Positions 5,332 to 13,400 of a DNA stretch of 14,342 nt are shown here, one piece after another. The translations under genes and the position numbers were made by a program. The stretch lies in contig CABQJB010000029.1 in NCBI GenBank assembly GCA_902464195.1, positions 1 through 14,342 on the forward strand. Reading direction: 5' to 3'. Source of the stretch: an uncultured Megasphaera sp. (GTDB lineage: Bacteria > Bacillota > Negativicutes > Veillonellales > Megasphaeraceae). Position 1 is the stretch's first letter, and each line of letters opens with the position of its first letter. The notes below the pieces were generated by a model. It was not told where the DNA came from, searched no databases, and worked only from the letters and a program-made list of their open reading frames with translations.

Positions 5332-6408
5332 TTACGGCATTAACCCGACATAATATGCCTTGATATGGTCATTGCCGCCGAAACGCCACAGGGAAATGCC
5401 GTCGACACCGTGTTCCAAGGCCTGCTGCTTCCAAGCCTTGAGAGTCTCGCTGTCGGCATACCAGCCAGTGACGACGGTCCCATCGGCACGGCGCCCTTCA
5501 AACTGCAGAGCCTGGCTGGCTTCGTCGCGCCGCACCTCAGCGTGGAGGGCCTTGGCCAGGTCACGGGCTTCCTCTTCGGTCACCATCCGCGGAGACTGGG
5601 TCCCTTCCCAGATACAGCCGCCCGTAGCAAAGGCGATGCTGTGCGGCCGGGGCAAGCGGTCCACCCGTCCCAGGATAGTGTCGATGAAGGCCTTGTCCGC
5701 CTTGGGTCCGGCCTCTTTTGTATGCGTACCGTACAAGTTATAGCTCATGATGACGTATTCCGGGCCTTCCGGGAAAATGAGCTTGTTCGCCGGAACGGAC
5801 GGTTCAAAGATGATGCGCAAAGGAACCTGTTGTTCGTCAGCAGCCGCCGCGATTTCCTGGATGAACTTCACGTAACGAAAGGCCACGAGGGGATTCTTCC
5901 AGACCTGTTCGTAATCAATTTCCAGCCCGTCATAGCCGTACTGCTTCACCGTGTCAAAGAGGTCGTCAATGTGAGCCTGCCGCGACTCCTTCGTGGCCAG
6001 GAGATTTTCCAGGACCGCCGTATCCTTGACCTTAGTCTGGCTCTTCGGGTCCTGCGGATTGTCGTAGACATCGTTGACGACGGTCAGGTACTTCTTGACC
6101 GTTACCTTATAGCGGGGCAGTTTTTCCTTGACAAAATCCCCCGCCGGCCCCAGAACGATGACCCTCCCCTGACTATCGAGGGCGCCGCCGAAATAACTGA
6201 CCGAATTAAGCTGGCTGCTGACGGCCTTGGCCTCTTTCAGGCCCCGGCTGTAATCCCAGTAAGCCACCCAGGCGTTACTGTCAAAAGACGGCTGAGGCCG
6301 CTGCTTGGCTGCCGACGTCGACGGCACCATGAGCGATACCGTCCCGGCGACGAGCAGGATGACACCGGCTGCAACGGCGCCGGAGAGAATTTTCGTGATT
6401 TTGCGCAT
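5332..6408 (-). CDS. Exported GH18-type glycoside hydrolase (chitinase / spore-hydrolase-like)
   Basis: Probable endo-acting hydrolase on an N-acetylhexosamine-containing polymer, 358 residues, with an N-terminal membrane or signal segment (about residues 9-29) ending in a PSTSAAK stretch that could be a cleavage site. The rest fits a TIM barrel of family GH18: YDGLEIDYE at about 159-167 carries the DxxDxDxE motif as D160, E163, D165 and catalytic E167; VIMSYNLYG matches the MxYD strand and GISLWRFGG the final Trp strand. Start at 6408 is preferred because GAGGAAA precedes it by about 9 bases; the ATG at 6423 has its AGGA immediately adjacent. It is the last gene of the polysaccharide operon, 18 bases after the preceding stop. 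Its likely job is trimming or release of the polymer, comparable to the hydrolase partner found in PNAG and cellulose systems (analogy only). Confidence 0.85.
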   Translation of the reverse strand: MRKITKILSGAVAAGVILLVAGTVSLMVPSTSAAKQRPQPSFDSNAWVAYWDYSRGLKEAKAVSSQLNSVSYFGGALDSQGRVIVLGPAGDFVKEKLPRYKVTVKKYLTVVNDVYDNPQDPKSQTKVKDTAVLENLLATKESRQAHIDDLFDTVKQYGYDGLEIDYEQVWKNPLVAFRYVKFIQEIAAAADEQQVPLRIIFEPSVPANKLIFPEGPEYVIMSYNLYGTHTKEAGPKADKAFIDTILGRVDRLPRPHSIAFATGGCIWEGTQSPRMVTEEEARDLAKALHAEVRRDEASQALQFEGRRADGTVVTGWYADSETLKAWKQQALEHGVDGISLWRFGGNDHIKAYYVGLMP

Positions 6409-6426
6409 ATTGGCTTTCCTCATTTC

Positions 6427-8295
6427 CTAAAAATGTGCCAAAGCCCAATCGAGGACTTTACGCCACCAGATGCGGGCTTTGTATTTCCACTTCTGCCAGC
6501 CCTGGTAATGGACATCATACAGAACAGTTCCTTCACTTTCATTGGCTGCCCATTCGGTGACTTTCAAACCGTCAAAGACGGCATCATAAACATCATCGGC
6601 CAGGTTGGTCTGACTGTAGCCATAGCCAGGCCACTGGGCACCGAGGACCAGGCGGCCGGCATCTAAATCACTGACCGTTACATTCGAAGCAGCTGGTCTG
6701 CCATCAATATCGACACTCAGCAAATCGTCCCGGAGTTCGATGTTCAGCTGGCGGTCGCCCCGCTTATGATAACTCAGGGTAGGCCGGTATTCAGGGGAAC
6801 CTTCCGCGACCGTGCGGGCATCTTCATTTTCTACTTCTGCCAAACGCCCTAACTGCTTCTGAATCATATTGACATTAGCACCATAACGGGCCAGCACCTG
6901 CCGTTCCGTCGAGGCCACTTCTTTCTTGTCTTCGTCTTCAGAAAGGTAGTCCTGCCCATCGAAGAGCTGCAAATCGACTTTCTTCAATTCTTGATAAGAC
7001 CCATCGCGACATTCACCGATGACCAGATTATTATTGACCAGGCCTACAACGATATACGTCGTCAAATCACGGTTAGCCCGCAAGAAAACCTTCTGCGTCC
7101 CGAACTGGTTGCCTTTGAGACGCGTCGTCAGGCGCAGATTCTGGAAATCATCCTTGCCTTTCAGGCTCATCTGCCCCTTCCCTTTCCCTGTTGTCGTCAG
7201 GTAAATAGCTTCATTTTTAAATTCGGCAGCTCCGTCTTCGACATCCCATTGCGCGTACTGGTCCGCATCGCCTTTTTCAAAGCGGATATCATCGGCACCG
7301 TCATCACGAATGCGCATGAGCAGGTGATTGACGGGCCAGTAAGCCCGCGGTTCCATGCGCGTCAGGTCATAGATACTGCTCTGCCGGTCGTTGTGACTGT
7401 CGCCTTCGCGGTTGAAATTCATCTTGAAGAGCTTGCGGATCCATTTTTCATTGACGCGGCTCACATCTTCATGATTGCCGAAGCGGCCCGTATTGGCATG
7501 CATGAGCGTATAGATTTCCGGCACATAGCCAATATCTTCCGTGTAAGTATCTCTGAGCATGGTATAGTCGTCGCTGATGCGGTCTTTCATGACTTGATAC
7601 GTTTCGACAGGAAAGTTCTTATCATCGCGGACATAATCCATGAGGTAGTGATTATAGTCGCGGCCTAAGACACTGGTCAAATGGGAATAGACGACAGGAT
7701 TCATATTGCCCAGGTAATGATGCCAGCGGTCGAAGACGTTGATGTAATACAGACGATAGCCGTTAGTGCCGAGTTCCCAATAGCCTTGCTTAGTCAAAGC
7801 CTTTAATTCATCAGGCCGCAGGAACTTGCTGTCATTGCCGTTCAAGTTGTCGGCATACGTAGAGATGGCTGCATGATAATTATATTTTTCCAGCAGTTTT
7901 TCCGCAAAGACAATCGTATCGCGGCGGCCATCTTCAAAATTGAGGAAGACTGCATGTTTCGGCAAGGCTTTCCCACTGTGATAATAGTCCTGGATATCTT
8001 TTCCCGTAAGGGTGACATAGCCATTCTTATGAAGCGCTGCCAAGTGCTCATCGAGTAAATTGGCGCCGATGAGGTCATTGGTCCCCGTCCGGTCGACGCC
8101 GAAGTAAGACAAGGCCACAAAGCCGCGGTCCTTATCAGTTGCGACATCACCGTCATCATAAGGCTGATACGTCGAAAAAACGAACAGGGCATCGATGATG
8201 ATGGCCAGGACAGCCAGTAAAAACAAGCCTTCACAAAGAAAGCGGATGCGTTTCTGCTTATCTATCCGGCGGGTCACGTCTTTATCGGCCAGCAT
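6427..8295 (-). CDS. Membrane-anchored NodB-like (degenerate polysaccharide deacetylase) protein with C-terminal beta-rich domain
   Basis: 622 residues: short basic cytoplasmic tail, one membrane segment (about 19-40), then an extracytoplasmic NodB-like domain (about 60-330). The metal-binding pattern is broken: TFDDG is NFEDG (about 119-123, second Asp kept) and the HxxxH stretch is ELGTNGYRL, with Asn and Leu where the two His should be, so deacetylase activity is doubtful. Residues about 345-590 look like a beta-sandwich (alternating hydrophobic strands such as KVFLRAN, TYIVVGLVNN and RLVLGAQW) of the LamG/concanavalin kind, suggesting glycan binding; this is inference. The C-terminus is an aromatic, basic segment. 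Start at 8295 is chosen because GGAGG is 9 bases upstream, against 3 bases for the ATG at 8301. It overlaps the synthase gene by 14 bases. I cannot name a characterised homologue. Confidence 0.75.
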   Translation of the reverse strand: MLADKDVTRRIDKQKRIRFLCEGLFLLAVLAIIIDALFVFSTYQPYDDGDVATDKDRGFVALSYFGVDRTGTNDLIGANLLDEHLAALHKNGYVTLTGKDIQDYYHSGKALPKHAVFLNFEDGRRDTIVFAEKLLEKYNYHAAISTYADNLNGNDSKFLRPDELKALTKQGYWELGTNGYRLYYINVFDRWHHYLGNMNPVVYSHLTSVLGRDYNHYLMDYVRDDKNFPVETYQVMKDRISDDYTMLRDTYTEDIGYVPEIYTLMHANTGRFGNHEDVSRVNEKWIRKLFKMNFNREGDSHNDRQSSIYDLTRMEPRAYWPVNHLLMRIRDDGADDIRFEKGDADQYAQWDVEDGAAEFKNEAIYLTTTGKGKGQMSLKGKDDFQNLRLTTRLKGNQFGTQKVFLRANRDLTTYIVVGLVNNNLVIGECRDGSYQELKKVDLQLFDGQDYLSEDEDKKEVASTERQVLARYGANVNMIQKQLGRLAEVENEDARTVAEGSPEYRPTLSYHKRGDRQLNIELRDDLLSVDIDGRPAASNVTVSDLDAGRLVLGAQWPGYGYSQTNLADDVYDAVFDGLKVTEWAANESEGTVLYDVHYQGWQKWKYKARIWWRKVLDWALAHF

Positions 8296-10354
8296 GATCA
8301 TCTGCCTCCTTTATCCGTCTTTCTAGTTGCTCCAGTTCATTTTGCTGATGACGTATCGATTTCTGTAAAGCGGCAATCTGAGCACGAAGATCATCATTCA
8401 TTTCCGCTTTCGGCTGCACCGGCGGCATTTTCTTTTTAGCAGGAACGATTTCATGTTCCCGTGCAGGCGCAGAAACAGCCAATTGGGGAGTCGGAACCGG
8501 TTTTCCCGCTTTTTTAGCGGCTTCAGCTACGTCAGCCGGCGTCATCCGCGTGCCCCACGTCGATTTCCAGAAGGTAAACCAGGCAATAGGCATCTGCCAC
8601 AGAAGGACCATTTCATAATACAGGCAAAACCAGATGCCGTAGAGCCAGGTCGTACTGCGCCGCAGGAAAAGCTGGCAGGCACTCATGAGGCCGGCCATGA
8701 GGAACATCCCCAAAATGAAAGTGAAAGGAAAGACACGATGCATGATGGGGATATAAATAAGGTTGTAACAGACGATGAACGGTGCGATGATAGGCACTAA
8801 GAGGCCCATATAGAACATGACCGACATGAAGGGTTCTTTTTTCCACATGAAAGTGCTTGCCACCAACGATTCACGGAGCCAGCTCCGCTTCCAGCGCATC
8901 TGCTGCTTGAGGAAGACGTCGTAGTCGTTAGGCACGATAGTATAACAAATAGCTGTATCCTGGTAATCCGTCCGGTGATGGCGCAGGATGAAGTTAGTCA
9001 TGGCCCGGTCGTCGCCGAACGTCGCCTTGTGACCGAGGAAGCGCTGGTTCAGCCAATCGTCAGCATAGCGCAGAACCAAGTCCTTGCGGTAGCACGACAA
9101 AGGGCCGGACAAGCAGGTGACGGCATCAAACAGGCCTTCGGCGGCTTTCATGATGCGAAAGGCAATATAATAGCGGACGGACTGCATCTTGGTCAGCGAG
9201 TTGGTATACGTATTGGCTACGTCCGTCCGGCCCGATACGCCGCCGCAGCGGGCGTCCTTGAAAGGCTGGACGATATTGCGGATGGCATAGGGATTGAGGA
9301 AACTGTCGGAGTCGACGAACAGGACCAGTTCGTGCTTGGCCTCTTTGGCGCCTGCCACCAAGGCTTCCCGCTTCCCCTGATTGACGGGCTGGACGATATA
9401 GTGGATGCGCGCTGCTGTTTCCGGCCCTTCCTTGGTCTGGATTTCTTCGATGGTCTGGCGTATCTGCTCGACAGAGTGGTCCGTCGAACAGTCGTCGATG
9501 ACGATGACTTCCAATTTATCCGGCGGATAGAACTGGTCCATGGCATTCAAAATCGTCCGCCGTATCCACGTCTCTTCGTTAAAACAGGGCACGAGGATAG
9601 TAACGCCTGGCGTATAGTTGGCGTCGATCTTGACGGGCCGGTAAAAGGCGCCAAAAATATACTTGACGAGCAAAAACGTACTGGCAATAATACTATAGAG
9701 ATATAAGTATTTATTAAACTTGAAGTAAACAATGCTTTCCGTTCGCATGAGGACAATGCACAAGCAGATGACGAAAAGCAGGAACGAGACGAAGGGGACA
9801 GCAAAGCGAGAACTGTGACGACTCGAATATTCCAATAAGTTTTCACTGAACTCAAGACCTAGAAACACGGGTTGGTCTTCCCCGTGTTCTGCCAAAAAAG
9901 CCGCTAAGTCTTCCGACGTCGGACGGACACATTTCGCCTGCGTCTTGACTTTCATTTCCAACCCTTCAGGCATACTCCCCGGTGTGATTTCAAAAGCTAC
10001 CGTCACGACACCATGCTTGACGATGTCCCGCGCCGCATCGGCATCAACGGTCAAGCCCATACCGGTGACGGACAAATCTTTCGCTTTGCCCTTATAAGAA
10101 TGGCCGAACCCTTTGCTGCCTGTCATAATACGGACGTCATAATCGACGAGATAGCGGGCATTGGCATCTTCACCGTTGGCAAACTTCAAATAGCTGTATT
10201 TTGCCACTTCTTCATCGGGAAGGGCGCGACGGTTGTGACCGCTGCGCTGACGACCCGGAACATGAGGCAGGAGCCGCCGGTCAGGCCGTTCCTTCATGAG
10301 AACGTCTTCTAATATTTCTTCTGGCTTATCTTTCTTTTTTCCTTTCCACATCAT
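8282..10354 (-). CDS. PilZ-like domain fused to hyaluronan-synthase-like family 2 glycosyltransferase
   Basis: Processive inner-membrane polysaccharide synthase, about 690 residues. Numbering here is from a GTG at 10363. Residues about 60-175 resemble PilZ, with DLSVTGMG (96-103) matching D/NxSxxG; the RxxxR partner is incomplete (D66...R70), so c-di-GMP binding is uncertain. Two membrane helices (about 187-206 and 219-240) precede the GT2 domain (about 253-500): DD at 290-291, DSDS at 351-354, SGPLSCYR (419-426), GDDRAMTN (450-457) and QQMRW (487-491). The last three closely match streptococcal HasA. Three or more C-terminal helices (about 511-600) should form the translocation channel. A Pro/Ala/Lys linker and a coiled coil (about 645-690) end the protein. 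The start at 10354 forms an ATGA overlap with the upstream stop; a GTG at 10363 has AGGA at better spacing and is the alternative. Polymer identity is unknown. Confidence 0.88.
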   Translation of the reverse strand: MMWKGKKKDKPEEILEDVLMKERPDRRLLPHVPGRQRSGHNRRALPDEEVAKYSYLKFANGEDANARYLVDYDVRIMTGSKGFGHSYKGKAKDLSVTGMGLTVDADAARDIVKHGVVTVAFEITPGSMPEGLEMKVKTQAKCVRPTSEDLAAFLAEHGEDQPVFLGLEFSENLLEYSSRHSSRFAVPFVSFLLFVICLCIVLMRTESIVYFKFNKYLYLYSIIASTFLLVKYIFGAFYRPVKIDANYTPGVTILVPCFNEETWIRRTILNAMDQFYPPDKLEVIVIDDCSTDHSVEQIRQTIEEIQTKEGPETAARIHYIVQPVNQGKREALVAGAKEAKHELVLFVDSDSFLNPYAIRNIVQPFKDARCGGVSGRTDVANTYTNSLTKMQSVRYYIAFRIMKAAEGLFDAVTCLSGPLSCYRKDLVLRYADDWLNQRFLGHKATFGDDRAMTNFILRHHRTDYQDTAICYTIVPNDYDVFLKQQMRWKRSWLRESLVASTFMWKKEPFMSVMFYMGLLVPIIAPFIVCYNLIYIPIMHRVFPFTFILGMFLMAGLMSACQLFLRRSTTWLYGIWFCLYYEMVLLWQMPIAWFTFWKSTWGTRMTPADVAEAAKKAGKPVPTPQLAVSAPAREHEIVPAKKKMPPVQPKAEMNDDLRAQIAALQKSIRHQQNELEQLERRIKEADDHAGR

Positions 10355-12474
10355 GACCACCACTTTATCTTCCTGCGTTCATGTCGGAGTTGTTTTTCTG
10401 TCTTGGCCTGTGAATAGCCACCATTCAGGTACTGCGATAACCGGCCGACGCGGAACTTCGTCGGATCCCCGTCGGCTTTCTTTTCGTTTTCCGTCAGGAT
10501 GATATCCAAGGCAGCTGCCGTATATTTAGCCTCATTTGTCATGTGCATGACAAAAACTGCGCCCTTACGGACTTTTCCACGATAATAGAGCCCATCACGG
10601 ATGCGCTTGATTTCTGTTACCAAGTCCGGCGCTGCATAATCTTCTGTCGTTGTATGACCATTGACGATGTATTCAAAGCCATTTTCCAGGATGACCCGCG
10701 TTCCCATATCACTGAAAGACAACGTTGGCGGACGCATCATCTTAGTCAACACAGGGGAACCGTCCTGCCATTTCAGATCACCAAGCACACTCTCCAATCG
10801 CTCATACGAAGTCTTCACATCGGTATAGTATTCTTCATAACTTTCGGTCGGCACTTCCTTCCCCTTCTCATTTTCCGTGGCCATCGGTTTATGGAGATTC
10901 GTATGGCTACCGATATCGTGGCCTTCCATGGCGATTGCCCGTAATAAGTTCGGGTTGTAAATCATATTATGAGTCAAAATAAAGAACGTCGCCGGCACAT
11001 GGTGCTTGCGAAGAACATAGAGCAATTTATTGATAGAATTGTCATAGGCCCAATCATCGAAAGTCAGGAAAATGACCGGTTCATCGGTCTTAATGGTTCC
11101 TGTTAAATCGAGTTTTTCAAAATCTTTAGCCGTAAACCCGATGACGCGGTCTTCCTTCACGGTATGTTCCCCGATATATCGTCCGGCCAGGATATCGACA
11201 AGCTGTTCATGCGTCGCTTTTGGGGAAATAAGCGGATGCATCGCTAACTGCGGCAAATATCGTTCCTTAGGTACTGGATAGGACCAAAGATGCGCCGTAT
11301 CCGCTAAAATATCGCCAACAGACCGCAGGGCATAGGCCGAATCATTAGACGGGTTGACGCCACTGACGTCATCGAAAGCATTATAAGCGATATTATCGAT
11401 TTTCTTGCGTTTGATATACAAGAAAAGTTCTGCCGCTAAATCGGGCTTGGTATACCAGTCCATGCGAATATTGATGATACCGCCGCGAGTAGCCGACAAG
11501 GTATTCGCTCCAAAAATTTCCGGCAGGATTTTTTCAGCTGACGAATAATCCTTATGCCGACTCTGGACTGCATTGATGCGGGTTCCAATAAGACGGTTCC
11601 CTGTAGCCGCAACGGCTTCCTGAGTCTCCTTGCGGACAACGCCGGAAAACTGCTTGATCAGCTGTGTATCGACTCCGTATTTAGTTTTTAACAATTCCTT
11701 GCCCCGGATGATATCGGCACAGATGTCCGCTACCGATTCCGTCGGTTTCGGATAGATGCAAAGGGCCAGTTCCTGCCCATCCCGAAGGACGTCGCGGACA
11801 GCAGCTTCATTCTTGCGCATTTCGCCTTCCGTAACAAAGAAAGTCGCCCGTCCATTCACAGTCCGCAGGGCATCGAGGACGGCATCGACAGACTCACGGC
11901 GGGAAAATCCCGTAAAGGTAAAAGGGATGGCCGCTTCTGTCGTATAGATATCCTTTTCTTCTCGTGCCAATACACCATGATTGCGGACAATCATCTGCTG
12001 AATAGCTGCCACATTCACAGTTTTAGGCATTTTGACGGCAGGAGCTGTCGTCGCTTCATTCTGGACTGCCTGTTTCCCTGGTAAAATAGTGGATTTCAAG
12101 GGTTCTGGAACCGATTCTGTTTCAATGGGCAATTCGACTGGACGAATGACGGGTGCTGTCGCATAGGGCCGTATCTTATTTCCATCAGAAGCGGCTGCTA
12201 CGGAAATGTTAGACAGTGAACTATTTATCTCCGAATTGGATTTCCCCGTCGCCTCTTGTAAGGCTAACCGCTGTTTGGCAATCAGTGCCCGCTGCGCCTG
12301 GATTAAGTTATCTTGAGCCACTAATAACTCCCGTTCTGCTTTGCGTACAGCCGCTTCCTCTTGGGATGTATCGACAGTCCCGGCAGCCGATACCAGGCTA
12401 GGCAGGAAACAGGCTCCCTGCAGGAACAGGACAGCAGCGACGAATGCCGCCTTATGCCGGTATTTATGGTTCAT
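10351..12474 (-). CDS. Secreted polysaccharide deacetylase with tandem NodB domains (N-terminal one inactive, C-terminal one intact)
   Basis: 707 residues with a signal peptide (about 1-31, ending LVSAAG), a coiled-coil stretch (about 37-75) and a Pro/Ala-rich linker. A first NodB-like domain (about 165-370) keeps the fold pattern (ATFFVTEG at about 210-217) but lacks catalytic residues: TFTGF at 186-190 in place of TFDDG, and C239 and K243 where the two zinc His should be. A second domain (about 460-690) is intact: TFDDW (471-475), HDIGSHTNLH with H524 and H528, RPP (581-583) and FVMHM with H644. It should remove N-acetyl groups from the nascent polymer outside the cytoplasmic membrane. AAGGAG lies about 9 bases before the ATG. 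It overlaps the preceding gene by 11 bases and the synthase start by 4, so its product is probably made in step with the synthase. Confidence 0.88.
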   Translation of the reverse strand: MNHKYRHKAAFVAAVLFLQGACFLPSLVSAAGTVDTSQEEAAVRKAERELLVAQDNLIQAQRALIAKQRLALQEATGKSNSEINSSLSNISVAAASDGNKIRPYATAPVIRPVELPIETESVPEPLKSTILPGKQAVQNEATTAPAVKMPKTVNVAAIQQMIVRNHGVLAREEKDIYTTEAAIPFTFTGFSRRESVDAVLDALRTVNGRATFFVTEGEMRKNEAAVRDVLRDGQELALCIYPKPTESVADICADIIRGKELLKTKYGVDTQLIKQFSGVVRKETQEAVAATGNRLIGTRINAVQSRHKDYSSAEKILPEIFGANTLSATRGGIINIRMDWYTKPDLAAELFLYIKRKKIDNIAYNAFDDVSGVNPSNDSAYALRSVGDILADTAHLWSYPVPKERYLPQLAMHPLISPKATHEQLVDILAGRYIGEHTVKEDRVIGFTAKDFEKLDLTGTIKTDEPVIFLTFDDWAYDNSINKLLYVLRKHHVPATFFILTHNMIYNPNLLRAIAMEGHDIGSHTNLHKPMATENEKGKEVPTESYEEYYTDVKTSYERLESVLGDLKWQDGSPVLTKMMRPPTLSFSDMGTRVILENGFEYIVNGHTTTEDYAAPDLVTEIKRIRDGLYYRGKVRKGAVFVMHMTNEAKYTAAALDIILTENEKKADGDPTKFRVGRLSQYLNGGYSQAKTEKQLRHERRKIKWWS

Positions 12475-13399
12475 GTAAGGACGCTCCTTCCCTTATATTC
12501 TCTGAAATCGGAACCAACGTTGATACGGGTTCCACCGTATATCCTTGATCAGCTAAAGCATTACATAAAGTCTGAACAGCCTCGACGACAGGTACGCTTT
12601 GCCCATCGACAGCCGTATCATCTTTAATCGTCGGCTTTTTGTCAATCGCTGGGACATCGGCCTCTTTCTTTTCATAAAAAATAATAGGGACCGGATGGTC
12701 TAAGCGGATAGATACTACCATACCTGGCTGAATCTGCTGCAACAGTTTTTCAACCCCATTAGGCCGAGTAAAATCACTCTCTTTGATGACAATATCGCTC
12801 TCAACGGCATAATCCAGGCCGCAGGCCTTGGCCGCCCTTAGCAAAGCCGGTAAATAACGTGTTTCCGGCAGGGCAAAATATGTAGCCGGTTTACCAGCTA
12901 CTAAAGACAGTACCTTCTGGGTCTTGCAGAACTGTTCAATGAGGCGGTCGGCGTCTAGCCGTTCAGCTTTGGTAAGGCCGACGAACCCGTAATTGCCGAT
13001 GAGCTGGTCTTCGTCGACGAGCTTCTGCGTTACCTTTTCTTCATGAGCCGCATTGGCGCCTTCGACAAAAAAGGTTCCATGGAAGCCATGCTGAAGCATC
13101 GCTTTGAGGATGCCTTCCATGTTACCCCGGCTTTCCATGCCGTTAAAGGTCAAGTAGATGACTTTTTTATCCGTTCCTGGGGTCCCCTTGACGATGCGGG
13201 CCATCTCTGCCGACTTTGCATAGGTTTCCATGGCTTCATTGATTTCCTCCGTCGCATCGTATTCCTCGCTGATTTCTGTGAAATTTTCATAAGAAGCTAC
13301 CTGTTTGGGATGGAAAATATCCGATAAAGCCAAGAAATAGATAAGTCCCAAAATCAGTAATCCCAAACAGATATACATGACATGTTTTTTGAGATGCAT
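12464..13399 (-). CDS. Membrane-anchored NodB-fold pseudo-deacetylase
   Basis: 311 residues: an N-terminal membrane anchor (about 7-26), a Glu-rich linker (about 37-65) and a NodB-like domain (about 78-300). Recognisable strands are VIYLTFNGM (80-88) and GTFFVEGAN (108-116), but all catalytic motifs are lost: TFDDG is TFNGM, the HxxxH region is LIGNYGFVG with Y137 and G141, the RPP arginine motif is ALPET, and the final LLH strand is VSIRLD. It is therefore probably a structural or glycan-binding member of the machinery. Start: ATG one base after the dehydrogenase stop, with GGAG 8 bases upstream. It overlaps the next gene by 11 bases. A divergent enzyme with another chemistry is possible but has no support in sequence. 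Confidence 0.75.
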   Translation of the reverse strand: MHLKKHVMYICLGLLILGLIYFLALSDIFHPKQVASYENFTEISEEYDATEEINEAMETYAKSAEMARIVKGTPGTDKKVIYLTFNGMESRGNMEGILKAMLQHGFHGTFFVEGANAAHEEKVTQKLVDEDQLIGNYGFVGLTKAERLDADRLIEQFCKTQKVLSLVAGKPATYFALPETRYLPALLRAAKACGLDYAVESDIVIKESDFTRPNGVEKLLQQIQPGMVVSIRLDHPVPIIFYEKKEADVPAIDKKPTIKDDTAVDGQSVPVVEAVQTLCNALADQGYTVEPVSTLVPISENIREGASLHEP

Positions 13400-13400
13400 C

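Noticed and set aside
5365..6666. 433-codon open frame on the plus strand
   Set aside because: Antisense to the GH18 gene and the end of the 622-residue protein gene, both of which show clear sense-strand features.
10351..13399. Frameshifted or decayed deacetylase pseudogenes
   Set aside because: The degenerate NodB domains are in full-length open frames with ribosome binding sites and coupled overlaps; the loss of catalytic residues looks selected rather than decay.
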